DNA of 64,000 nt from JAFDZO01 sp044226845 (lineage in GTDB: Bacteria > Bacteroidota > Ignavibacteria > Tepidaquicellales > Tepidaquicellaceae), in NCBI GenBank assembly GCA_044226845.1, contig JBGAGG010000004.1, positions 1 through 64,000 on the forward strand, written 5' to 3'. Under the pieces are notes generated by a model that was given only the letters and a program-made list of their open reading frames with translations, did not search any database and was not told where the DNA came from. Positions 34,236 through 43,428 of the stretch are shown here, piece by piece; the first letter of the stretch is position 1; each line of letters starts with the position of its first letter. The position numbers and the translations under genes were made by a program.

Positions 34236-34640
34236 ATGAATTGGTTATTAAAATCTGAGCCTGACGTTTACAGTTGGGACGACCTTGTAAAAGATAAAAA
34301 AGCTGTCTGGGACGGCATCAATAACAACGCTGCCTTAAAGCACATGCGCGATATGAAAAAAGGCGAGCTGTGTTTAATTTATCATACGGGAGACGAACGC
34401 CAGGCAGTAGGTATTGCAGAGATTACAAAAACAGTTTATCCCGACCCTAAGCTTGACGATCCGAAGAGATTAGTATTCGATATAAAGCCGAAGAGCAAAT
34501 TAAAAAATCCTATAGGTATTGCCGATATAAAAGCCGACCCGTTCTTCAACGACTGGTTATTTGTAAGAATCGGAAGACTCTCCGTCGTTCCCGTTATAGA
34601 TGAGCAGTGGGAAAAATTGATGAAGATGGGTGAGAAGTAG
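34236..34640 (+). CDS. EVE domain protein
   Basis: 134 residues from the ATG at 34236 (MNWLLKSEPDVYSWDDL); a TTG three codons earlier is also open but the family begins with '..WLLKSEP'. Motifs 'WDGINNNAALKHMRDMKKGELCLIYHTG' and 'AVGIAEI' are characteristic. EVE domains share the PUA-like fold with YTH domains and are thought to read modified bases in DNA or RNA. Cytosolic, standalone form. No restriction or modification gene lies nearby. Repeats sit directly upstream. Confidence 0.93.
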   Translation: MNWLLKSEPDVYSWDDLVKDKKAVWDGINNNAALKHMRDMKKGELCLIYHTGDERQAVGIAEITKTVYPDPKLDDPKRLVFDIKPKSKLKNPIGIADIKADPFFNDWLFVRIGRLSVVPVIDEQWEKLMKMGEK

Positions 34641-34676
34641 AAAGTAGCAGGTATAAAGTAGAAAGACTTCAAAAGT

Positions 34677-34823
34677 GACCTGACAGGTTTTCAATCCTGT
34701 CAGGTCGAAAAAAATCACACACAGCAGTTGTTGGTCTCCTGACCAACAACATAATTCCTGTAGAGATGCATCACATGCCTCTCAAAACATATCTAATGCA
34801 AGACACATATAATGTGTCTCTAC
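34677..34823. repeat. Cluster of three palindromic repeats
   Basis: Three unrelated hairpins in a 200-base gap: GACCTGACAGG / CCTGTCAGGTC (34677-34706), GTTGTTGGTC / GACCAACAAC (34727-34750) and GTAGAGA ... AGACACAT / ATGTGTCT ... TCTCTAC (34760-34823). The first recurs at 36545-36575, the third belongs to the TAGAGAC family at 27995 and 28253. No coding potential. Confidence 0.85.
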
Positions 34824-34840
34824 AAATACATATAAATTTC

Positions 34841-35314
34841 TTACCTCTTATATACCTTCAAATCTTTAATTGTAATATAAGGCAGCATGCTTCTTGCCTG
34901 AATAGTATATCTGAAAATTCCTGACATTCCCGTCGAGCCGAAAATTGTATCAATATTTTTATAAGGGTCAGTTGCAGCATTATCAATTAATGTATACAGC
35001 CGTCCGCCTGTGCCGTAAATATAAAATAAAGTATCGCGTGCTGTGCTCGAGCCTTTATATGACATATTTATGCGGATGCTGTCCGTATCGAATACAAACG
35101 GAATAGTGTTTAATTCGTTAGTTTTTGAAATTGAAGTCAGTCCGCCCGCACTGCCTGCCGAGCCTATTGAATCAAAGCCAACCTCTGCAATAAGCTGCTG
35201 GCTTGGAGTAGGAACAATTTCAATACCTGTCGGAGTCTCACCGCAGTTGCAGCCGCTGAGCGTAGCAATATAACATATAAAACATACATTAATAAAAAGA
35301 AGAATCTTCTTCAT
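34841..35314 (-). CDS. Lipoprotein of unknown function
   Basis: 157 residues with a lipoprotein signal (MKKILLFINVCFICYIATLSGC; lipobox LSGC, followed by a second Cys and an N-C-G-E turn). The mature part is Ser/Thr/Asp-rich and probably all-beta ('DTLFYIYGTGGRLYTLID', 'GIFRYTIQARSML'). No family recognised. Both flanking gaps are rich in repeats. Anchored in the inner or outer membrane by its lipid. The 222 bases upstream to the NUDIX gene hold nothing I can identify. Confidence 0.75.
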   Translation of the reverse strand: MKKILLFINVCFICYIATLSGCNCGETPTGIEIVPTPSQQLIAEVGFDSIGSAGSAGGLTSISKTNELNTIPFVFDTDSIRINMSYKGSSTARDTLFYIYGTGGRLYTLIDNAATDPYKNIDTIFGSTGMSGIFRYTIQARSMLPYITIKDLKVYKR

Positions 35315-35536
35315 TTAAGCCCCCGGGATAATTTTGAAAGTGAAAAGATACCGTTAAGCCTAAGTAATTACAACTGATTTAAAGTAAGTACGTATTTTCA
35401 AGTACTGTATACGAACAACAAACAACAAATAACGACCACAATTTTTCCATTCATCTGTCAATACCAATCTTAAAATATTTCCCTATTAGTAGTAATAGGC
35501 AGTATTTGATTTTTATGAAAAAGTAGTATGCATAAA

Positions 35537-36097
35537 TTAAGTAAGGTGCTTAGAGCTGAGTAACTTCTCAACAAACCTGTGCATATGTGGGTCAAGCATA
35601 CTTGAATTTGTTTCTAAGATTTCATTAAAAGTAAACCATTTGTACCCGTTGAATTCATTTTTATCATAGGTAATTTGTAATTCAGAATTACCGTTTAGTA
35701 GATACCAGAGACTTACATCAGTATGTCCTGCACCGATGTTCACTGTTACAGTTTGAGTGATGAAGAAAGGGTCATTGAAAATGAAATCTGCTGGGAGGTT
35801 AAGCTCTTCCATAATTTCGCGCTCGACTGTGATTTTCGGATGCTCGTTTTGTTCAACATGGCCGCCGGAAGGCAGCCAGAATCCGGCATTGATATGATCC
35901 ATAAGCAGGATTTTCTTTTTCTCATTATCGATTAGGGCAAAATATGAAACAAGATGCTTTGGTGGTGTTGCTGGTTTTTGAATGCGGAATATTTCTTCGC
36001 CGGATTCTATCCAGCTGATTGCATTATTTAAATGGTCTTCTTCAAGTTTATCAAATGGTTTTATAGAAGAAATAAGATTAAGTATTTTTAGGCGCAT
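35537..36097 (-). CDS. NUDIX hydrolase
   Basis: 186 residues with the Nudix box 'GGHVEQNEHPKITVEREIMEEL' (Gly, then the R-E-x-x-E-E metal-binding helix) at about residues 77-98 and the following 'NIGAGHTDVSLWYLL'. The N-terminal 60 residues form a helical extension ('LKILNLISSIKPFDKLEEDHLNNAISWI') seen in NUDIX proteins of the 8-oxo-dGTP-diphosphatase-like group. It should cleave a nucleoside diphosphate linked to another moiety; the substrate is unknown. Upstream lies the 542-base repeat region. Confidence 0.9.
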   Translation of the reverse strand: MRLKILNLISSIKPFDKLEEDHLNNAISWIESGEEIFRIQKPATPPKHLVSYFALIDNEKKKILLMDHINAGFWLPSGGHVEQNEHPKITVEREIMEELNLPADFIFNDPFFITQTVTVNIGAGHTDVSLWYLLNGNSELQITYDKNEFNGYKWFTFNEILETNSSMLDPHMHRFVEKLLSSKHLT

Positions 36098-36111
36098 CTT
36101 TTAAATTAAAT

Positions 36112-36601
36112 AAAATGTGACAATAATGCGACTATACAATTTTTAAATTGCAAAAAAGTTAAAAAATAAAATGTGACAATAATGTGACATTCTAAGATAA
36201 TTCTCAATCTTATTTTGCAGAAATCCATCAAAAACCGTCACTGACGAAAGAATAATTTAAGTAGCATTGAAAAAACAACAACAGTGAATTCAAAATGAGG
36301 AAAGATGAAATGCGGCGGATAGAATCCCGCTATAGACGGGACTGAGCTTCGCTCAGAATGTGACAATAATGTTACTTTCAATTAACAATTAATAATTGAC
36401 AATTAACAGAAAAAATGTAACAATAATGTTACTATCTGTGACATCATTAAAAATCATATTAATCTGTGTTTCAAAATGTGACAATAATGTAACACTGCAA
36501 CATTCCCAACGAGGACGTTGGAATGAGGAAATCTGATAAACAAAAGACCTGTAAGGTTTTTAATCCTGACAGGTCAAAATAAAATGTTACAATAATGTTA
36601 C
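36112..36601. repeat. Six copies of a 21-base AAAATGTGACAATAATGTNAC motif
   Basis: Copies start at 36112, 36168, 36357, 36412, 36473 and 36581, all on the same strand, with start-to-start distances 56, 189, 55, 61 and 108. Each holds two direct ATGTNAC half-sites 11 bases apart. Between copies lie other palindromes: CTGAGC/GCTCAG (36342-36356), CATTCCCAAC/GTTGGAATG (36500-36524) and GACCTG...CAGGTC (36545-36575). This is the only content of the 542-base gap between the NUDIX gene and the activase gene; no open frame is convincing. No cas gene is present. Confidence 0.9.
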
Positions 36602-36639
36602 TTTACCGAATAACGAAAAACAAGTAACGAAAAACGATA

Positions 36640-39600
36640 TTACGCCTCTTCCATTTCCTTTTTCTTAAATCTCTCAGGGATGATAATTTCAACTTCTCTC
36701 TGAGGTTTCGGGAATAAAGGAGATGTTTCGCCGGAGAGCTTCGATAATTTTTTATCAAGCTCAAGCTGTCTGCGTATTTTCATTTCATATTCTTTCAGCT
36801 TCTCTTCGATAGTCATAACTTTATTCTTATTCGTTACCATATCTTCGCGGTAGCGTTTTAAGAAGTAGCTGATGGTTTCGATTCTGATTTTAATAGCGCC
36901 TGTCGGCTTATTCTCATCGATATCTTTAAATGAGAAGTAAGGAGTTCCCGATGACTCGACGATTTCCTGAACCACTGTGTAGATCGGAGCGTCGTGTCCG
37001 CATTTGAATGATGAAAGTTCAAGAGCAACTAAGTTAGGATGTCTTGCCGTGTACTTTGCAGCCCATACTTTGCGCGATGTATTTTCAGAGTAAGAATTTT
37101 TCCAAACGTCATCGATATCCATAGGAGAGCGGAGCAATCCCGAACGGACATCATCGCCGAAAAGTTTATCAAGAGTTTCATCGTCAGTCGGCAATGCATC
37201 CTGGAAAAATACAGGATAGCCGAGCTTCTGAAACTCTTCAAGGATTTCGTGATTAATACCCGGGTCATTATGATAAGGTCTTCCGAGCAGAACGATTCCT
37301 ATACGGTCTTCGTTTTCAAGCTGTGTAAGAACTTCTTTTGATTTTGTTTTTAAGTCTTCGTAGAATTTATAGAACGCTTTGAAGCCTTCTTTAACTGCTC
37401 TGCGGTTTTCCTCTTCTGAAAGCCCGAGCCTGTCTTTGAATTCTCCGAACAGTTGTCTTGCAGTTAGCTGCTCGCTGTTTAACTGAATAAAAGGACATAA
37501 ATATTCTAAGCCTGATTCTTTAAATAAATCACCTTCCTTAGTGAAGGCAGCTTTCGCCGCTTCGATAGTGGCTGTGATAGTCGGACATGCAGTATGCGCC
37601 TGTGCGTATTCTAAATCCGAGGGCATTGTATCTACTATCGGTGCAAAGATGAAATCTAATTTTTTCTTTTTATGCTGAACATAAACAAGGTTATGAATAT
37701 GCGGAATTGCAACCTTGGATGGGAAACACGGGTCAATACTTCCGCGCTTCGCTCCGGCTTTGTACATTTCTTCAGAGGTAAATTCGCTGAATACAAAGTT
37801 GCCGGGCTTTATTCCCAGCGCTTCAAAGTAAGCAGTGAAGAAAGGAGTATGCGAGTACATGTTCAATAAACGCGGAATACCGATGACAATTTTTTCTCTC
37901 TTGGCAATTTGTTCTAAACGTTTTGATATTTCTTCCTCAGAAGATTTATTTTTTAATAATTTTTTTAATGGAGATTTATAAATTTGATTTCTTACATCTT
38001 CTTCAGTGTCTTTAACAACGGGAGGTTTGAATGTAGTCCATACTTTCGTAGCAGCTTCATCAACGATATTCGGATTTGCTTTCTTGATTGTATCGAGTCC
38101 CGATTTAATTCCTTTCATATCGGCGATGTCTTCAACAGTTCCTTTTTCACAGGTAGCTATGATAAGACGCTGAATGCCTTCTTCCATTGGGACTTTGGAT
38201 TTCGGATTAACAATCTTTTCCGGCTGAATGATATTCAGCTCAACAAATTTTTTCTTTTCTTCTTCAAAAACTTCAGGTGCAATGTTATCTGTCTTAACAT
38301 CAATAAAAGTCCTGAGACATTTATTTTTACAGAAGTAACAGCGCGTATCTTCGGAGCGTGTTGTCTTATATAAAATTTGTGAAACTTTTTCTAAACCAAT
38401 GAACTCTGTTCTATGTCCGTTATGATACAAACGTGCAGCTTCAATTCCGCAGCCGATAGCGCCTGCTTCACCTGTATGTTTATGAACATAGATATTAGGT
38501 GTAATGCCGGAGCCTTTAAAACGTTCTTCGATAAAATCAACCTGCGATTTTACAGCGGCAAGATTATGCTGAGTGCCGCCCTGCAATACAAAAGTAGAGC
38601 CAAGCTTTGCAAGATTTGGAATCTGCGAAACGTAGAGCCAAATATTTTTTGGGAGAACGTTTGCAAGTCCTGCCATGATTTCTTCGGCTTTCCAACCTTG
38701 TCTTTGAAAGTCAACAATATCGGACTGCATAAACACAGCGCAGCCGTAACCGAAAGTCGGGAACGTTGTTGCAGAGAAAGCAACGTTTGCAAATTCTTCC
38801 ACTTCATATCCGAAGCCCTGAGCAGTGGACTGGAGAAAATATCCGTTACCGGCAGAGCATTGTGTGTTAAGTTTAAAATCGACTACACGTCCCTGATTAA
38901 GAATAATAATTTTAATATCCTGTCCGCCTACATCGCAGATAACATCTGTCTCAGGATAGAAATGCAAACCTGCCTGAGTATGAGCAACTGTTTCAACGAG
39001 AGCAACATCGGCATGAAGAACTTCTTTCAGTATATCTTTAGCATAGCCCGTAGTTCCAACTCCGAGAATTTCAAGCGTAGCGCCCTGCGCTTCAACTTGT
39101 TTCTGAAGCGAACCGAGAATATCAATACAATCTTCAATTGGATTTCCTTTAGAGAGCTGATAAGCTTTTACCATCACCTGTTTATCAAGCGAGACCAAAG
39201 CAGCTTTAGTAGAAGTAGAACCGCCGTCAATTCCTATAAAACCGCGCACAATTTCTCCCGGCTTAAATGTCCAAGGAGTAAATCTTGCAACTTTATATTT
39301 TTCCTTAAATGTAACAAGTTCTTCGGGCGATTTCGAAAGTCCCGTAGTGTTGCCGACAGTATTCAGTTTCTTTTCAGCTTCGCGTCCGAATTGGATATAG
39401 TGTTCAAGTCCTTTATAACCTTTATAAATTCCAATGTTATCTTCTTCATCTTTACCAAACTCAACTGCTCCGATACATGCAAAGTACTGTGCATTTTCCG
39501 GAACACGGATAAGTTCTTCTATAGGTTTATCAGGCACAACTACTTTACGCTCTTCCCAGATTTTTGGAATATTAGAGCGCCAGCAGTCAATCATTCCTTT

Positions 39601-40293
39601 AATAAAAGTATTGGGACCGCCGAGCAGAAGCACTTCAGGCTTCAATGTATGCCCGCGTGTAAGCACAGAAATATTTTGCTGTATGATGGATTCAAAAAGA
39701 GATGCCATAAGCTCATCGGCAGGTACACCGGATTTTTGCAGACCGTTGATATCGGTTTCTGCAAATACTCCGCACTTGCCTGCAACAGGATGAAGGCGAA
39801 GGCCTTCGTAGCCCATGTTACAAAGTTCTGCAGTCGGAATTTTCAGCTTGGCATTAATTTTATCTATAACTGCGCCTGTACCCCCTGCGCATTTATCGTT
39901 CATCGAAGGGATTTTTTTCTTCTTCCCAGTTTCAGCATCTTCTTTGAAGATGATAATTTTTGCATCCTGTCCGCCAAGCTCTATGACAGATAAAGTATTC
40001 GGATATAATTTTTCTACGGCAAGCGAAACGGCATTCACTTCCTGTACAAACTTTGCTCCTATGTGCTTGCCGATATTAGAGCCGCCGGAACCTGTTATGA
40101 AAATACGAACGTCAGAAGGATCGGAAATTTTACAATCCTCTTCCATTTTTTTGAGAAGCTCAAGTGATTTTTCCGGCTGTTTAGTATCGTGCCTTTGATA
40201 ATCAGACCAGATAATTTTATCTGTTGCAGCATCAATAACGATTCCTTTTACAGTAGTAGAACCAACGTCAAAACCGATATAAAATTTAGGCAT
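36640..40293 (-). CDS. Giant acyl-CoA dehydratase activase-type protein (BcrA/BadF, DUF2229)
   Basis: 1217 residues. Two ASKHA ATPase domains in tandem: about 1-265 ('YIGFDVGSTTVKGIVID', 'SVIELGGQDAK', 'NDKCAGGTGA') and about 345-610 ('FIGIDGGSTSTKAALVS', 'VICDVGGQDIK', 'NTQCSAGNG'). A Cys cluster 'CYFCKNKC' near residue 651 follows, then a DUF2229-type region with '.IGIPRLLNMYSH.' and 'GSIDPCFPSKVAIPH'. The conserved Cys in each ASKHA are the 4Fe-4S ligands of activators that use ATP to inject one electron into 2-hydroxyacyl-CoA dehydratases or benzoyl-CoA reductases. The downstream-acting partner is encoded 24 bases upstream. Cytosolic, oxygen-sensitive by family. Confidence 0.93.
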   Translation of the reverse strand: MPKFYIGFDVGSTTVKGIVIDAATDKIIWSDYQRHDTKQPEKSLELLKKMEEDCKISDPSDVRIFITGSGGSNIGKHIGAKFVQEVNAVSLAVEKLYPNTLSVIELGGQDAKIIIFKEDAETGKKKKIPSMNDKCAGGTGAVIDKINAKLKIPTAELCNMGYEGLRLHPVAGKCGVFAETDINGLQKSGVPADELMASLFESIIQQNISVLTRGHTLKPEVLLLGGPNTFIKGMIDCWRSNIPKIWEERKVVVPDKPIEELIRVPENAQYFACIGAVEFGKDEEDNIGIYKGYKGLEHYIQFGREAEKKLNTVGNTTGLSKSPEELVTFKEKYKVARFTPWTFKPGEIVRGFIGIDGGSTSTKAALVSLDKQVMVKAYQLSKGNPIEDCIDILGSLQKQVEAQGATLEILGVGTTGYAKDILKEVLHADVALVETVAHTQAGLHFYPETDVICDVGGQDIKIIILNQGRVVDFKLNTQCSAGNGYFLQSTAQGFGYEVEEFANVAFSATTFPTFGYGCAVFMQSDIVDFQRQGWKAEEIMAGLANVLPKNIWLYVSQIPNLAKLGSTFVLQGGTQHNLAAVKSQVDFIEERFKGSGITPNIYVHKHTGEAGAIGCGIEAARLYHNGHRTEFIGLEKVSQILYKTTRSEDTRCYFCKNKCLRTFIDVKTDNIAPEVFEEEKKKFVELNIIQPEKIVNPKSKVPMEEGIQRLIIATCEKGTVEDIADMKGIKSGLDTIKKANPNIVDEAATKVWTTFKPPVVKDTEEDVRNQIYKSPLKKLLKNKSSEEEISKRLEQIAKREKIVIGIPRLLNMYSHTPFFTAYFEALGIKPGNFVFSEFTSEEMYKAGAKRGSIDPCFPSKVAIPHIHNLVYVQHKKKKLDFIFAPIVDTMPSDLEYAQAHTACPTITATIEAAKAAFTKEGDLFKESGLEYLCPFIQLNSEQLTARQLFGEFKDRLGLSEEENRRAVKEGFKAFYKFYEDLKTKSKEVLTQLENEDRIGIVLLGRPYHNDPGINHEILEEFQKLGYPVFFQDALPTDDETLDKLFGDDVRSGLLRSPMDIDDVWKNSYSENTSRKVWAAKYTARHPNLVALELSSFKCGHDAPIYTVVQEIVESSGTPYFSFKDIDENKPTGAIKIRIETISYFLKRYREDMVTNKNKVMTIEEKLKEYEMKIRRQLELDKKLSKLSGETSPLFPKPQREVEIIIPERFKKKEMEEA

Positions 40294-40317
40294 TAGAATT
40301 CAAATAAAATTTTAAAA

Positions 40318-42102
40318 TTACAAAGTGCTTTCAACTGTATCAATTTTCGCTGTTGTCTTTATTCCTTCAGCTTTCATAATTTCAGCGACATCGAGAATGA
40401 AGTTTGCGCCGATTCCTGTTATACCGTGTCTGTGCGAAACTTTGAAGAATGGTTTTTGCAAGTCTTCTCTTGTTTCAACAAATGCTTTTATTTCTTCAAT
40501 TGAGTATCCTGTTTTAGCAAGGCATTCATTGTATTCAATTTTTGCTTTTGCTTTTGCTTCACCGAGAGCCATTTGTACTCTTGAGTGTGCATTAACATCA
40601 CCTTCACCTGAAGTTTCTATAGGAAGGAATATCATATCTTTGTATACTGATGTAACAACTGACTGAACTCCGTCAGATTGTGTTGAAGGCATGCAGCCGA
40701 AAGGCTTCAACGAAAGTACCATGTGGCAGAGATGATTTATTGTATAATAAATACTTTTGCCGACTTCAAGATGGCCTTCGCCGCCTTCTACTCTTGTATT
40801 ATAAAATTTGTGAGCAAGGTCTTTCAGTACCTGCTGGTCAACGATTTCATGGGGCATATTATCAAAAGCTTTACGAACTCTGTTATATTCTCTTGTAAAT
40901 ATTTTTTCAGCTAATCCAAGAATGAACATATTCTGCTTAAACTTCTTTTTCAATAAAAACTTTTCTTTCATCGATAAGTTTTCATTCAGATCTTTTGCAA
41001 GGTCAAGACCTTTTTCATCTTTGTTAACTTCTTTTGCCTGGTGAAGCATGTATAAAATCCATGTGGCAATCGGCTCAACTAAAAGCTGTGCGCCTTCTCT
41101 TTCGAGGAAAGGGAACATATTAAAGTTACCGTCGCCTTCAGTTGTCTGCGCCCAGAATTCACCGGTGATTTTTACAATCGGCTTCATTCTGGTTCTGTCA
41201 ACTTTTATGGCGTTAAATTTTTCTTTTATTTCATAAACAGTCTCTAAATAATAATCACCGAGAATCTGGTCAATAAATTTGGAAACATAATCTGAAGAAG
41301 GAATGAACGAAAGAAGTTTTCCTAACTTTGTATTAAAATTGAAATATTGTTTTGATTTGAATTTATGATAAAGCATATCAATCGATTCTTGCATAACTTT
41401 ATCGGTTTCACCTTTATTAACTTCGTACGGTCTTATCTGGTAAGCTATGTCGTTTATTAAGTCACCGATCATCATTGCATTGAGAAGTCCGAGGAAGAAA
41501 TCAAGATTCATTTCAAGTCCTGCTTCAGCTTCTTCCTGTGAAAGTCCGCCTGTCTGCTGGAAGATAATAACTCTGAATCCGTCGAAGCCGGAATTTCTGA
41601 GAGCTAATCTGTACTCTGCTTCGTACATGCCGAAGCGGCATGGACCGCAGGCACCGGCAGTGAAGAATACATAATTTTGTTTTATGTCATCTTTGGAGAG
41701 GCCCTTGTTTTCAAGTCCCTGCAGATGCTGAACGAGATTCCCTACTGTGAAATAAGTAGGATTGCATTGCCCGTTATTGCCGTATTCTTTGCCAAGCTGG
41801 AAAGCTTTTTTATTGGGAGTAGCGACGTACTCGGTTTTGTATCCGAGTCCTTCAAGCGCGCCTTGGATTAGCTTCTCATGTTTCCATGTTAAGCCGCCGA
41901 AAAGTATAGTTGTATTTTCTCTGTCGCTTTTTTTGAATGCGTGTTCGAAAGGACGTTTGAAGTGGTCTATTTTTTTTGCTTCGACTCCGTATTCTTTTTC
42001 GAGCCGCTGCTTTTCTTTTATTAAAAGTTCTTGTACTAAGTCTTCAGTGTTTAATTCTTTTTCGTGGAACTTGATCTCAGATGAAGGAATGACAGTTGGC
42101 AT
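40318..42102 (-). CDS. 2-hydroxyacyl-CoA dehydratase-like Fe-S protein (HgdB-related)
   Basis: 594 residues. Cys-containing motifs 'GQCNPTYFTVGN' near residue 111 and 'AGACGPCRFGMYEAEYR' near 150 resemble the cluster-binding sites of 2-hydroxyglutaryl-CoA dehydratase D/B subunits, and 'FGCMPSTQSDGVQS' near residue 470 gives a further conserved Cys. In many anaerobes this protein and the giant activase are adjacent or fused, their reaction being unassigned. Directly follows hpnE (22 bases) and precedes the activase (24 bases), so it is in the same operon as the squalene genes. Confidence 0.88.
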   Translation of the reverse strand: MPTVIPSSEIKFHEKELNTEDLVQELLIKEKQRLEKEYGVEAKKIDHFKRPFEHAFKKSDRENTTILFGGLTWKHEKLIQGALEGLGYKTEYVATPNKKAFQLGKEYGNNGQCNPTYFTVGNLVQHLQGLENKGLSKDDIKQNYVFFTAGACGPCRFGMYEAEYRLALRNSGFDGFRVIIFQQTGGLSQEEAEAGLEMNLDFFLGLLNAMMIGDLINDIAYQIRPYEVNKGETDKVMQESIDMLYHKFKSKQYFNFNTKLGKLLSFIPSSDYVSKFIDQILGDYYLETVYEIKEKFNAIKVDRTRMKPIVKITGEFWAQTTEGDGNFNMFPFLEREGAQLLVEPIATWILYMLHQAKEVNKDEKGLDLAKDLNENLSMKEKFLLKKKFKQNMFILGLAEKIFTREYNRVRKAFDNMPHEIVDQQVLKDLAHKFYNTRVEGGEGHLEVGKSIYYTINHLCHMVLSLKPFGCMPSTQSDGVQSVVTSVYKDMIFLPIETSGEGDVNAHSRVQMALGEAKAKAKIEYNECLAKTGYSIEEIKAFVETREDLQKPFFKVSHRHGITGIGANFILDVAEIMKAEGIKTTAKIDTVESTL

Positions 42103-42124
42103 AATTTTAGAATTAAAGTTTACA

Positions 42125-43372
42125 CTAAAAAAAAGTTGAAATAATTTTAGAGCTTTTTATTGCGCTCTCTATTGTGGCAGGAAGACCCGTATTGGTCCAG
42201 TCCCCCGCTATAAAAAAATTTTGTATATCTGTTCTTTGATTCGGTCTTTCGTTAACGCTATCGTTATCCGGAATAAATGTAGCCCGTTTCTCTTTTATAA
42301 TTTTATAATTTTTAACTTTTAATTCATCGAATCCTTTTAAGCACTTAGATAATTCAGACAAACAATTTTTGTAAATCGTTTCATTTGATTCATCGGTTAA
42401 TTCGTCTAAGAAATCCGATGCGCTTATAACTAATGATAGATGTTTGGGGTTTCTTTTGAAAATCCATTGAACTTTCGTTCCGATAAGACCTGTCATCCCG
42501 AACGAATTATTTTTCAATAACCCGGCCGGGACTTCATTTTCAAAGAACAAATGAAGGGAAATTATAGATGATGAATGTAAATTGCCCCTGCCCTTAAAAT
42601 ATTGATTATAATCGTTAATTTCAAATAATTCTTTAAATCTGAAAAACGGAACTGCAGAAATATAATAATCAGATTTTATTTTATTTCCTGACTCGGTAAC
42701 TGCGTAATCTATGGTATTATCTTTAAGAAAAAGCTTTGATATCTTCTCCTTTTCAACAATTTTAATACTGTTCTTTTGAAAGTAAGTTAATGCATCATCA
42801 ATAAAAAGCTCATTTAGGTTTACCTTAGGAATAACAAGGTTTGAGAATGATCTTTTTGAAAATCCGTTCTTTAAAATTTCAAGAAAAATTTTGCAGTTAA
42901 TATTTTCAGGCTTAGCATTGAAAACTGCAAGAATGAAAGGCTCCCAGAAATATTTGATGAGAGTCGGAGTTTGTTTTATAACTTTTAAAAGCTCTGCCAC
43001 GTTATCTAATTTTTCTAAACTTCTATCCGTAAAAATTTTATAAATTTTCAGTACGGAAAGTTTATCAGAACGTGATAGCGCTTTGAAATTTAATAAGCCG
43101 AATAAAAGATTAAACGGAAGGTTGGATTGAAAATCGAGCTTATCATAGGAGCCGATTGCTTTCAGATACTCGAATGTATTTTCATACCATCCGGCTAAAA
43201 TATGCTGGCCGTTATCAAAATAAAGATCTTTTCCTCTGTCATAAAAACTGTAAGCGCGGCCGCCAAGTTTGGGTGAAGATTCAAACAACTGAACATTGTA
43301 ACCTTTCTTATGCAGGAAAACTGCCGATGAAAGTCCGGCTAAACCTCCGCCTATAATTGTTACAAGTTTCAA
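42125..43372 (-). CDS. hpnE: Hydroxysqualene dehydroxylase HpnE
   Basis: 415 residues, FAD-dependent amine-oxidase/desaturase fold: dinucleotide motif 'IIGGGLAGLSSAVFLHKKGY' with 'FESSPKLGGRAYSF' at the N-terminus and 'FFIAGDWTNTGLPATIESAI' at the C-terminus. Together with HpnC and HpnD it converts farnesyl diphosphate to squalene: HpnE reduces hydroxysqualene in the last step. The gene follows hpnD after 56 bases in the order C-D-E, a frequent arrangement in hopanoid and squalene operons. Membrane-associated. Confidence 0.92.
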   Translation of the reverse strand: MKLVTIIGGGLAGLSSAVFLHKKGYNVQLFESSPKLGGRAYSFYDRGKDLYFDNGQHILAGWYENTFEYLKAIGSYDKLDFQSNLPFNLLFGLLNFKALSRSDKLSVLKIYKIFTDRSLEKLDNVAELLKVIKQTPTLIKYFWEPFILAVFNAKPENINCKIFLEILKNGFSKRSFSNLVIPKVNLNELFIDDALTYFQKNSIKIVEKEKISKLFLKDNTIDYAVTESGNKIKSDYYISAVPFFRFKELFEINDYNQYFKGRGNLHSSSIISLHLFFENEVPAGLLKNNSFGMTGLIGTKVQWIFKRNPKHLSLVISASDFLDELTDESNETIYKNCLSELSKCLKGFDELKVKNYKIIKEKRATFIPDNDSVNERPNQRTDIQNFFIAGDWTNTGLPATIESAIKSSKIISTFF

Positions 43373-43428
43373 TTTGAATTATTTGATTTTATGATACAAA
43401 GTAAGAGAATAAAGAGAAGAATTATATT

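Noticed and set aside
34727..34750. GTTGTTGGTC hairpin as a terminator for the EVE gene
   Set aside because: No T-run follows on the forward strand, and similar hairpins occur elsewhere as repeats, so it was kept as a repeat only.
36112..36601. Possible CRISPR array
   Set aside because: Repeats of 21 bases are degenerate at several positions, spacing is irregular, spacers contain other palindromic repeats, and no cas gene lies in the window.
38413..39993. A 526-residue open frame on the forward strand, opposite the activase gene
   Set aside because: It is the antisense of a strongly conserved activase with clear motifs. Its translation is Cys-, Phe- and Ser-rich low-similarity sequence with no recognisable family, as expected for an antisense shadow of a long gene.
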